In this document: in pieces, positions 1-8,783 of the stretch
Position numbering within the stretch: the stretch's first letter is position 1
Layout of the letters: every line of letters begins with the position of its first letter
IMG/VR virus record: IMGVR_UViG_3300025087_000218
Span: 1 to 35,408 of that record
Length of the DNA stretch: 35,408 nt
Direction: 5' to 3' (one strand)
Origin: a virus
Position numbers and translations under genes: made by a program
The notes under the pieces: generated by a model
The model's input: only the letters and a program-made list of their open reading frames with translations
Databases searched by the model: none
What the model was told of the DNA's origin: nothing

Positions 1-2593
1 CTTTAAGGTGAGATTTAACTGTTTTTAAAGGATCAGATGATTCACTAATCTCTTTTCTAGCTATTTCTAACATAGGTTTAGAGAGAGTAGTTAGAAAATC
101 ACTTTGATAATCTTCTAATTGATCACCAGGGATTTCAATAATACTTTCAAAATCAGTAACAATTGGTTTCCCATTCTTATCGAAACGCTCAGTAGCTGAT
201 TTATTAGATGGTTCACTAGATGGTTCACTAGATGGTTGCACCCTTGAAGAAATAAGAGATGATGAACTTTGTGAAAGAGTATTTAATCTATCATTAACAG
301 CATTATCAAATGTAGTCTTCTGATCTTTATTAAATCCAGTTTCATCAATTTCATCTAATAGTGTAGTGATATCTTCTTTACTAGCAGTCTTTATCTTCGT
401 AAGTGATTCTTGAAGTATATCTTCACTACTCTTAGGTTGCGAGGAGGCTTGTTGTTTAGCAAGAACTTCAGCATCTAATTTAGCTTTTTTATCAGCTTCC
501 TTCTTAATACGAGCATCTTTATCTTCTTGTTTCTTAATCTCTACACGTTTAGCTGTAGTATAAGATTTAAATCTATTATGAGTATATTCTTTCTCTATAG
601 CTGTAACATCATCTTGTGTTTTAGCATTAATCAGTTTAGATTTAAACTCATTTAATACTTTCTTCTCAGCAAGAAGATTTCTATCAGTATATTCACGTAG
701 TTTTTTATCACTCTTTTCAAGTTCAGAAACAGTCTTCGCAGCAACATTACTTTTAGACATGGCTTCTCCAAACAGTCTATATGCTTCATGAAGTTTAATA
801 TCAATCTCATTTTCTGCAGAAAGATAATCTTCTATTTCTTTAAGAGCTTTAGCCTCTGATACTTTATTAGTTTTTCTATTCTCAATATAAGCATTTCGTA
901 AAGCTTCATTCTTTTCTAATATACTATTATATTCTTCTGAATGAACTTCTTGCCTATTAAGCAAATCTTCCATACTCTCATTAGAGTCTAATGTTCTATC
1001 GTGAGTATTAGATTGTTCTAGTTGTGCAATTTGTCCACCAACTTCTTCTAGAGCTTTAACTGTAGAAGCAGCTTGTAAACTTAATTGTTTTAAAGCAAAT
1101 AAAGGATGTTGTTTTTCAGCTTCTGTATATTGTCCATTTAAATTAGTAATATCTCTTTCAGCTTTAAGTGCTTCTTTTCTATTGGTATCACGATTAGTTC
1201 TAAGATTAACTAATGCTATTCCCATATTAGGATCTTCAGAGTATTTATGCATTGTTTTATTATACTCTAATTCAAAGTTTTTAGCAATGTCTAAATATTC
1301 ATCAGCAGTCTCTTTAAAGTTATCTTTATAACCTTTCTCTTTAGCTACATCATTACTAGTGTTTCTAATATCTTCAAGTACTGACATCATAGTACTATAT
1401 GTACCTTTTTGAGCAGACTCAAATAAAGATGATATAAAAGTATTTCTTTCAGTATTAGCTAAAGCATTAAAGTCTCCATATTGATTCTTAATATTCATAA
1501 TATTCTCTCTAGCTACTTTCCTTGCACCAAGATTAGTAAGATTAGATATAAACTGCATTCCAGCACCACCTATAGCTCCGAGGAGTCCTTCGGTAATACC
1601 TTCATAAGAACCAAAATGTTGTAATGCTCTATCAACTGGTGTAGAACCATCATCGTAAATCTTCTTAGTATATAGATCTACATTACGTTGAGCTTCAGAT
1701 TCAAATACTCCAGTATTCATTTCTTCCCAAGCTTCACTTCCTGCAGTTTCTAATAACTCTTTAACTGTACCTTTACTAAATAAAGATGTAGCTGATCTAG
1801 ATAATCCTCCTATTTTAAATAAATTATTATATTCTATCATATTTAATAGAATATTAGCTTTACCTTTAACTATAATACCTTCAGCATCTTTAGCAGCTAA
1901 CTTCTTAGCTTCATTCATAGCCATTTCATCAGAAATATTAGGATTTTGTTTCTTAATAAAATCAAAATACTTTACTTTATTCTGTTCAAAAGCTATTGCA
2001 GCACTATACATATGCTCACTATAATTCTGAGCAACAGCACCTGTAGCAAGTCCTCCCCATTTAATAATAGATTGACTTGCTCCAAGTGCTTTTAAACCCA
2101 TAGAAGCTCCTTTAGTAATTGCCATTCCAGGTACAAAATAACCTAGAGATTTAAGTACTTGATCTCCATTCCTAAACCACCAATCTCCACTAAATATACG
2201 AGGTTGATCTTCTTCAGTATAAATAGGCATAGATTCATCTATGGATTTCTCTAGATTTCTAAGACTAGCACTAACATCATTACCATAAACATCTTCAATT
2301 TGATTGATATCACTAGTATATTGCTCAATATCTAAAAGATAAGGAAGAGGTTCTATAATAGATACTCCTGTCTTTAGAATACCTCTACCTAACATATTTC
2401 CAAACTTATCCCAATCAGATTGATTTTGAGCTTTATATCTATTGATATCTCTCTCATAATAATCAGCTGATATAATAGGAAAATATCCAGTGCCGTATTT
2501 ATCAGCACTGGTTATTGGAGAAGTTAATGGTTCAGGTCTTCCTAATATAGGAGGATTTGTAAAATTCTTATAAGATGTTGGAGGAATACCCAT
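1..2593 (-). CDS. Large virion cargo protein, C-terminal part outside window
   Basis: An open frame starts at the ATG at 2593 and reads without a stop through 864 codons to the left edge, so the C-terminus is missing. Two Gly/Ala-rich hydrophobic stretches (about residues 140-190 and 325-355) are followed by a long charged region from about residue 450, with coiled-coil character and a Lys/Glu/Ala-rich stretch near residues 685-715. A Ser/Glu/Pro repeat lies near residue 790. Very large, mostly helical proteins with Gly-rich hydrophobic segments sit downstream of the muzzle gene in crAss-like phages, and several are packed in the virion and ejected with the DNA; that role here is inferred from family and position. 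No enzyme motif is visible in this part. The start lies 6 bases after the upstream gene's stop. Giant virion RNA polymerase genes often lie nearby in this phage group, so the missing part or the next gene could carry one. Confidence 0.7.
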   Translation of the reverse strand, partial: MGIPPTSYKNFTNPPILGRPEPLTSPITSADKYGTGYFPIISADYYERDINRYKAQNQSDWDKFGNMLGRGILKTGVSIIEPLPYLLDIEQYTSDINQIEDVYGNDVSASLRNLEKSIDESMPIYTEEDQPRIFSGDWWFRNGDQVLKSLGYFVPGMAITKGASMGLKALGASQSIIKWGGLATGAVAQNYSEHMYSAAIAFEQNKVKYFDFIKKQNPNISDEMAMNEAKKLAAKDAEGIIVKGKANILLNMIEYNNLFKIGGLSRSATSLFSKGTVKELLETAGSEAWEEMNTGVFESEAQRNVDLYTKKIYDDGSTPVDRALQHFGSYEGITEGLLGAIGGAGMQFISNLTNLGARKVARENIMNIKNQYGDFNALANTERNTFISSLFESAQKGTYSTMMSVLEDIRNTSNDVAKEKGYKDNFKETADEYLDIAKNFELEYNKTMHKYSEDPNMGIALVNLRTNRDTNRKEALKAERDITNLNGQYTEAEKQHPLFALKQLSLQAASTVKALEEVGGQIAQLEQSNTHDRTLDSNESMEDLLNRQEVHSEEYNSILEKNEALRNAYIENRKTNKVSEAKALKEIEDYLSAENEIDIKLHEAYRLFGEAMSKSNVAAKTVSELEKSDKKLREYTDRNLLAEKKVLNEFKSKLINAKTQDDVTAIEKEYTHNRFKSYTTAKRVEIKKQEDKDARIKKEADKKAKLDAEVLAKQQASSQPKSSEDILQESLTKIKTASKEDITTLLDEIDETGFNKDQKTTFDNAVNDRLNTLSQSSSSLISSRVQPSSEPSSEPSNKSATERFDKNGKPIVTDFESIIEIPGDQLEDYQSDFLTTLSKPMLEIARKEISESSDPLKTVKSHLK
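205..238. repeat. 12-base tandem repeat inside cargo gene
   Basis: The unit tagatggttcac occurs twice exactly (205-216 and 217-228), followed by a partial third copy (229-238). It encodes a short Ser-Glu-Pro-Ser repeat in a likely flexible linker of the cargo protein. Confidence 0.75.
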
Positions 2594-2599
2594 TGTCTT

Positions 2600-4723
2600 T
2601 TATTTAGATAATTGTCCTAGTTTATAAATTGCATCTGTAAGTTCATAAGGAGATTTAAATGTTTTACTGTTTGTATTTAGTAAATCACCATATCCACTAG
2701 CAGCCATAATTGTAGCAGCTTGCTGTCCATGTTTAGTTGTAATATCATTTTGAATTAGTTTATTACCACTAGGAGTAAGAGATAAAGTATAAGTGTAAGT
2801 ATCTCTACCTTGGAAGTCTTTAGGACCTAAATTAACAGTAACTCTAGCACCAGGATCAACAACTTCACCATTAGAATCTAAGGTTGGAAATACAGGTAAA
2901 TCATCAGTCATTCCAGGAGTAGTTCTCATTTGAGCAATAGAATTAACAAGTATATCTCCATATGAAGGAGGTCTTTTACTACCTATAGCATACTCTTTAT
3001 CTCCAATGTCATATACTCCAGCATTGAACATACCATAATCTCCTGTAGTAGTTACAATAGAATTATCTGCTCCATAGGTACCTTTAAGATTCATAGTAAC
3101 TTTTCGTTCTTTACCATTACTTTTAGATACTAAATCTTGTTTAAATTCATCTAATGTAACAAACTTATTTGCTTTTGTATCATAAATACTTACTCCAACT
3201 AAATCAGGGATTTTATTTATATTTCCATTGGCATCAATTTCAATAGTAGGATAATCTTCTTGCATTCCTAATATATATTGATTTAATGCTTCTTTCTCTT
3301 TATTAGTTGTAGGAGTCTGAATATAATCATTAGATATAACATTAGTAAATGATTTTAATACTCCATCTACTCCAGTCATAATCTTATTAACCTCATCCTT
3401 GCTTTTAGTTCTAGCAATATATTCATCTACAAGACTTTTTAATGTAGTACTAAATCTATTTTTTAATACTAAATCTACTTTATCTCTATTAGATGAACCA
3501 TTATATAATTTAACAATATCATAAGTTAATCCTGTCGGATCATATTGAGGTAAAGGATCTTTAGGAGTAGCAGCACCTGGTATAAAAGCATCTTTCATTA
3601 TATGAGGAAGATCACTTGTAAAAGTCTTAGCTACCATCTTCCATGTATCAGCTAAAGCATTGATAGTTTGATCAGTCATACTTCCTCCAGTAGGAGATGT
3701 AGTATTATAAGGATCTAATGCTGTAATTAAAGGATTAGGTTGAGTTACTCCTGTAGCAAGATTGTAATTAGCTGGAGGAAAATTAACTTGATTTTCATAA
3801 TCATATTTTTTCTTCCATACTTGCCAATCATCATAATTACCCATCATCCAACGTTGAGTAAAACTATCTTCAGCAAAGTTTTGAGCATAGGGAGTAGCTA
3901 TTCCAGTAAGAAAATCCTTTTCTGTTGTAGGAACTCCTTTACTATTTTGAATATCTACATAATCTTGAACTACAGGTTTAGCTTCATTATTAGTTTGAAG
4001 AGAAGCAACTGCTTCATCAATTAAATCTTGTTCACTAATATATCTATTATCTTTATAAGAATACCATTTAGTTAATCCAGTATCAGGATCTACAGTTTGA
4101 TATAATCCATCTGTTGTTAATTGAGCCTTTTTATTAGCCATCCAAGTATTAAGAAACTTATCAAAATCAAATTCTTTAGCACCTATAGGAGCAATATACT
4201 CTTTATCATACATTCCATTTATATCTGCAGTAGTAGGAGTAAAAGCATTTTCTATCTTTTGACTTTGTAATGCATATCTATCAGGACTATAGTATCCACT
4301 TTCAACTCCTTTTCTAGCTTCTTCTAGAGCTTTAATTTTATTCTGATATCTAGCTGTAGCAGCTGGTATAAATTGATCATTAGAAAACTTATTATATAGA
4401 TTTCTAAGTTTAATTCTAGCAGGCCCAAAGTCTCCAGCTTCTGATATATCTTTAACACCAGCATTTAACATATTAACTCTCTCTGCAATACCAGCTCTAT
4501 CTTTAGGATCAACATTAGCTTGTGATAGAGTTTGTGCTAGAATATCTTCAGTATTATTAATAAAATCAGATTGTTCTCTATATGATTTATATGCTCCACC
4601 TATTTCAGCAACAGGTCTTCCAACAAATGTAGGTTGAAACTGACTAAAATTAATAAGAGATTCTCCATCATTTCTATATGAACGTCGTCTATCCATATAA
4701 GGATCATAATTTTCGTATGGCAT
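2600..4723 (-). CDS. Putative virion cargo protein, 707 aa
   Basis: The protein has 707 residues and no signal peptide or clear membrane segment. It looks soluble: helical and charged in the first 200 residues, with several Tyr/Trp-rich stretches (for example DDWQVWKKKYDYEN near residue 310), and more beta-like toward the C-terminus. I see no catalytic motif. It lies between two other very large proteins downstream of the muzzle gene, the slot where crAss-like phages encode proteins stored in the capsid or tail and ejected at infection, so a cargo role is inferred. The A/T-rich leader lacks a Shine-Dalgarno sequence and the start is 7 bases after the stop of the 1349-residue gene. The exact function is unknown. 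Confidence 0.7.
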   Translation of the reverse strand: MPYENYDPYMDRRRSYRNDGESLINFSQFQPTFVGRPVAEIGGAYKSYREQSDFINNTEDILAQTLSQANVDPKDRAGIAERVNMLNAGVKDISEAGDFGPARIKLRNLYNKFSNDQFIPAATARYQNKIKALEEARKGVESGYYSPDRYALQSQKIENAFTPTTADINGMYDKEYIAPIGAKEFDFDKFLNTWMANKKAQLTTDGLYQTVDPDTGLTKWYSYKDNRYISEQDLIDEAVASLQTNNEAKPVVQDYVDIQNSKGVPTTEKDFLTGIATPYAQNFAEDSFTQRWMMGNYDDWQVWKKKYDYENQVNFPPANYNLATGVTQPNPLITALDPYNTTSPTGGSMTDQTINALADTWKMVAKTFTSDLPHIMKDAFIPGAATPKDPLPQYDPTGLTYDIVKLYNGSSNRDKVDLVLKNRFSTTLKSLVDEYIARTKSKDEVNKIMTGVDGVLKSFTNVISNDYIQTPTTNKEKEALNQYILGMQEDYPTIEIDANGNINKIPDLVGVSIYDTKANKFVTLDEFKQDLVSKSNGKERKVTMNLKGTYGADNSIVTTTGDYGMFNAGVYDIGDKEYAIGSKRPPSYGDILVNSIAQMRTTPGMTDDLPVFPTLDSNGEVVDPGARVTVNLGPKDFQGRDTYTYTLSLTPSGNKLIQNDITTKHGQQAATIMAASGYGDLLNTNSKTFKSPYELTDAIYKLGQLSK

Positions 4724-4730
4724 AGTAGTA

Positions 4731-7700
4731 TTAATTTAAAGTTCTATATACTCGTTTCTGATATTCATCTAGTGTTTCACCAGGAAGTCTAGCAGGTAAA
4801 CCATATTGTCTAGCCATAGCATCTAATTGTTTAGATTGATATGCACTTTGTTTAAGATTATTAGTAAATCCTTGGAATGTATTAATAGTATTCTGATTAA
4901 GAGCAACTCCAGTATTAATAAGACCAATCTTATGTGATAATTTAGCAGCATCATAACCCATCTTACGAATAGCTTCAGTACCTAAGAACTGAGTCTTATC
5001 TTTAGCATTCTGATTATTAATATCTCCAATAGTTGCAGACTCTTGACCAGATAATCCACTTTTACCTCTAAGTAAGTTTGCATTTAATTGAGCATAGTTA
5101 TTAGATAATCCACTACCAGAAGTATTCCTTCTCATATATTCCATAGTATTTAATGCAGATTGATCTAAATCACCTTTCTGTTGACCATAGAAAGACTTCA
5201 TATAACGAGGATCTTGAGCAATAAATCTAGACTGTTGATATTTAGGAAAAGGAAGTTTCTTTAATTTACGTAAAGCATTAGTATTTACAATAGTATTAGC
5301 TACTCCTAATCCAAGTTCTCCAATAGTACCGATAGCTTGCCAAGTATCAGGATTTCTAATAGCATCTCCCATTTTAGTTCTACCAGTTTCAGGATTTCTA
5401 GGTTGTTGAGTTTGTCTTCCTATACTACCAGGAGCCTTTCCCCACTGATCTCCTTGAGGAGCAAGATTAAAATCAGTAACCGGAGTAGTATTAGTATATG
5501 GTTGATTATTATTATAATTACTTAATGAAGTAGGTTGAATTCCACTACCAATAGGTGTTGGAGTAAAACCATTATAAACAGGATTAGTATTTATAGAGGG
5601 CTTAAGCATTCCAAGACTACGATTATATGTAGATTGAGTTGGGCCAGAAGGTATATTAATTCCATACATATCATTAGGATTAGCATTTTGAAATCTAAAT
5701 CCACTATTTAATGGATAATTACCAATAGGATTAATTCCCCAATTACTAGCAGTTTTAGCTACTCCCATAGGATCAATATCTTCCCAAGGATTACCCCCAA
5801 GATATAAACCGTTACCTTTATTTTGTTTAGCAACTGCCCTATTCATAAATTGTTTTATAGTTTCTTTAGAAGGATTATTTCTAAATGCTTTCATAAGTTT
5901 ATCTTTCTCACCATTATCATCTGATATAACTACAGCATTAGGAGGTAACATAGCATTTACTTTATCTGTACCACCCTTGCCTCCAAGTATATGTGTACCA
6001 CCAGCTTTCATACTAACAGGAGAGTTAGTTACAATAGGAGCAGGATTACCAAATTGATCATATACTATTTCATCATTATCAAGTTTAACAGGAATCATGC
6101 CACCTTGAGCACGTTTCATAGATCTTTTCATAGTTTTACCTCCACATTTAAGAGAAGTATTACCAAAATTAATTGGTCTATCAGGCATAGCATTAGGAAT
6201 AATAGGCATATCTTCAGCACCAGGAACTAATACATTTAAAGCTCTACTTGCTTTCTTACCTAAAGATTTAAGTCCATCAGGAGTTAAATATCCACCAAAA
6301 GGTTTACGTTTAGATGGAATCTTATTAGTCTTAACAAACTCTCCTGATAGAACTTGTCCCGGCATAGCTTCAGACATATATATTCTTTCAGGATTAGGAT
6401 TTTTATATAGTTCATCATATACAAACTTCCACATCTTTCTATCTTGTCCAGCATTCTCTTTACTACCATGAACAGCTAACCAATAAGCATCTGATTTAGA
6501 CAGAGTTCCTCCAGGAGGATCAGTAAGTTTACCTCCTTTAGCATATAGACTTTGAGTAGGATATCCATATTGATCATATGTAGAAGCTCCTACTCTACCC
6601 ATTTGAAGTTTAGCTTGTCTTTCTCCAGTAGCTTCTAAGCGTTTAATACTAGCTAAATCTTTATCAGCAGCAGCAGCTTGTTTCTTACCTCCCCAATATC
6701 CTAAATCATCCCAACTTCCTCCAGTTCCAAATACATTAGCTATATGACCAACAGGATCAAATACAAGATTAGCTTGCATATTATTAGCATGTCTAGTATT
6801 ATTATCAATTAAACCATATTCATTTTGATTAGCTTTAAGCATGCCTTGTCCAATACCTTGTCCTATTCCATATAGTCCACTAACCATTGATGTTACTCCT
6901 CCAATAGACATTTTAGGAGGATTAAATCTATTATTTACTCTTAGAGTGTTTTTCATTATTCTGCCTCCAGATTTAACTTGTTGTATATCTTTAGTATCAT
7001 TATTTTTAGATAAACCATTCATTAAATTTATAATAACATCATCATTAAAATAATTAAACAAATCTGTAGCTTTATTATCAGGATGTTGTTTAATAGTTTC
7101 TAATGTTGGAGTATCAATAATTTGTCCTGGTTCTATATTACTATTATATCGAAGTTCCATAATACGAGAATATATCTCGCGAGGTTCTTCCATGTATCTA
7201 TCTCTTTGTTTATGACCATGTTTTATAGTCTTTTTAATATATTCATAAAAAGGAGCTTCAGGAGTACCACTATGAGTACCTTCATGAATGGATGTTGATT
7301 TACTATTATCAGCAATTAAAGCAACATGGTTATCTATATCATATTGTCCTGAAAATCTATTATTTTGAGGAACATTTTTATATTGTACTGTATTAATATT
7401 ATTAGTAATAGAACTGATAATATCACTAGCATATTTATCTCTTCGTTTAGTTTGTTTTGGATTATCAGTTGCTTCTAATCCTGCAACTTTCATAAGTCTA
7501 CGCTTTGCTTCAGGATTATTAAACCAATCTACAAGCCATTGTTTTTGTTTATCATATTGATTAGTAAAAGGAGGATCACCAGTTTTACCACCTTTAGCAA
7601 ACTTCTTCTTTCCACCATAATTAGATTGTCCTGTTTCTCCTAGTTTATTCATTAGTCCAGATTCATTCCATTTATTATATAGTTTATCTGCTTCTTTATT

Positions 7701-8780
7701 AGTAAGAGTTTCTCTACCCTTTCCATCACCATAATTAATATAATTATTCTTACCTTTAGGACTATATTGAAAGAATATCCTATCTCCTCTTTGAGCACCT
7801 ATTGGTTGAGATGGAGTACGTGTATTAGGTTTAGTAGGTGTATATACAAACTGTCTGGGTTCTAATTTATTAATAGCTTCAATAGGATGATTCTTATTAG
7901 GTTTATTAGGTTTAATAGGAATAGATGAATTATTTACTGGAATATCAGTTGGATCTTTTAATACAACTGTTTGTTTAGGTTTTACATTTGTATAGTCAAA
8001 TACTACACGAATATCATTTCCCCCAACTAAACTCATTGCTAATGGGAATGCACCTCCAATATTATTTTTTATATTATATTCATAGTCACTACTTCTACCA
8101 AATATGGGAGCACTATCTCCTTGATCTTCATAATACCTAACTGCCAAAGGAGCAATATTTGTAGAAAGAAGATTTCTAATTTTATTATTCTTATTTACAG
8201 CATCAGGAAGTAAATCATCCACAGAGTATAAAGAATTACTATGTTGTTGAACATCATATACTTCAGGATATTTAGCAAATATATTTTTATCAATAGGTGT
8301 TTTACCAACAACCTTTTTAATCATATTCATCGAATAAGCAGTACTGTATTTAGTAGGAGGATGACCAGGATCAATATAACCCATCGGATGCCCTCTACTT
8401 GGTACATATCCCATTCTATCAAATTCTTTTATTAAATCTTGCGAATTATTATACAAATCTAAACTATCCTTATAACTTTTATATCTAGGATTATTAATAT
8501 CTCCATAGATAGTAACTTCATTAAGTTGTTTAGGATCTTTATCAGGAGTACCCCCTTTGGCTAATCTAATCTTACCTTTTAATTTAGGCATTCTATTTAT
8601 AGAACTTCTTATGGGTTCTTCAAACAACATCTTTTTATTAGGATCTTGTTGGAGTATAATATCTCCTTCAATATTATTATATTCTTTAGGATAACCATAA
8701 GGAATACCATTAGCATCTCTATTAGAAAAGAATGTTTTAATTCTTTGTCTAAGTGTACGTTTAGGTTTATCTATAATCAT
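4731..8780 (-). CDS. Large virion cargo protein with HEGTH metallopeptidase-like motif
   Basis: This 1349-residue protein starts 3 bases after the muzzle gene stops. The motif LNEVTIYGD lies near residue 90; as I recall, similar motifs occur in large Bacteroidota phage virion proteins. HEGTH (499-503) fits the zinc protease HExxH pattern, and a helix with EEPRE (531-535) could supply a third zinc ligand. Short basic/Ala-GG motifs recur at residues 74-77, 395-398, 604-606, 747-750, 891-894 and 926-928. The C-terminal third (after about 890) has a Gly-rich segment followed by long helical, Gln/Asn-rich sequence. By position and size it corresponds to the main cargo protein of crassviruses, thought to sit in the tail barrel and capsid. 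The cargo role is an inference from context. The protease domain is a motif-level call without fold evidence. Confidence 0.75.
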   Translation of the reverse strand: MIIDKPKRTLRQRIKTFFSNRDANGIPYGYPKEYNNIEGDIILQQDPNKKMLFEEPIRSSINRMPKLKGKIRLAKGGTPDKDPKQLNEVTIYGDINNPRYKSYKDSLDLYNNSQDLIKEFDRMGYVPSRGHPMGYIDPGHPPTKYSTAYSMNMIKKVVGKTPIDKNIFAKYPEVYDVQQHSNSLYSVDDLLPDAVNKNNKIRNLLSTNIAPLAVRYYEDQGDSAPIFGRSSDYEYNIKNNIGGAFPLAMSLVGGNDIRVVFDYTNVKPKQTVVLKDPTDIPVNNSSIPIKPNKPNKNHPIEAINKLEPRQFVYTPTKPNTRTPSQPIGAQRGDRIFFQYSPKGKNNYINYGDGKGRETLTNKEADKLYNKWNESGLMNKLGETGQSNYGGKKKFAKGGKTGDPPFTNQYDKQKQWLVDWFNNPEAKRRLMKVAGLEATDNPKQTKRRDKYASDIISSITNNINTVQYKNVPQNNRFSGQYDIDNHVALIADNSKSTSIHEGTHSGTPEAPFYEYIKKTIKHGHKQRDRYMEEPREIYSRIMELRYNSNIEPGQIIDTPTLETIKQHPDNKATDLFNYFNDDVIINLMNGLSKNNDTKDIQQVKSGGRIMKNTLRVNNRFNPPKMSIGGVTSMVSGLYGIGQGIGQGMLKANQNEYGLIDNNTRHANNMQANLVFDPVGHIANVFGTGGSWDDLGYWGGKKQAAAADKDLASIKRLEATGERQAKLQMGRVGASTYDQYGYPTQSLYAKGGKLTDPPGGTLSKSDAYWLAVHGSKENAGQDRKMWKFVYDELYKNPNPERIYMSEAMPGQVLSGEFVKTNKIPSKRKPFGGYLTPDGLKSLGKKASRALNVLVPGAEDMPIIPNAMPDRPINFGNTSLKCGGKTMKRSMKRAQGGMIPVKLDNDEIVYDQFGNPAPIVTNSPVSMKAGGTHILGGKGGTDKVNAMLPPNAVVISDDNGEKDKLMKAFRNNPSKETIKQFMNRAVAKQNKGNGLYLGGNPWEDIDPMGVAKTASNWGINPIGNYPLNSGFRFQNANPNDMYGINIPSGPTQSTYNRSLGMLKPSINTNPVYNGFTPTPIGSGIQPTSLSNYNNNQPYTNTTPVTDFNLAPQGDQWGKAPGSIGRQTQQPRNPETGRTKMGDAIRNPDTWQAIGTIGELGLGVANTIVNTNALRKLKKLPFPKYQQSRFIAQDPRYMKSFYGQQKGDLDQSALNTMEYMRRNTSGSGLSNNYAQLNANLLRGKSGLSGQESATIGDINNQNAKDKTQFLGTEAIRKMGYDAAKLSHKIGLINTGVALNQNTINTFQGFTNNLKQSAYQSKQLDAMARQYGLPARLPGETLDEYQKRVYRTLN
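7146..7298 (-). other. HExxH metallopeptidase-like segment in cargo protein
   Basis: It covers about residues 495-545 of the 1349-residue protein. HEGTH is at 499-503. The helix YMEEPREIYSRIMELR follows 26 residues later and offers Glu residues at a gluzincin-like distance. If real, it is a zinc-dependent peptidase domain carried in the virion. Confidence 0.5.
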
Positions 8781-8783
8781 AAT

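Noticed and set aside
6284-6469. Minus-strand open frame inside the 1349-residue cargo gene
   Set aside because: Out-of-frame shadow fully contained in a larger gene.
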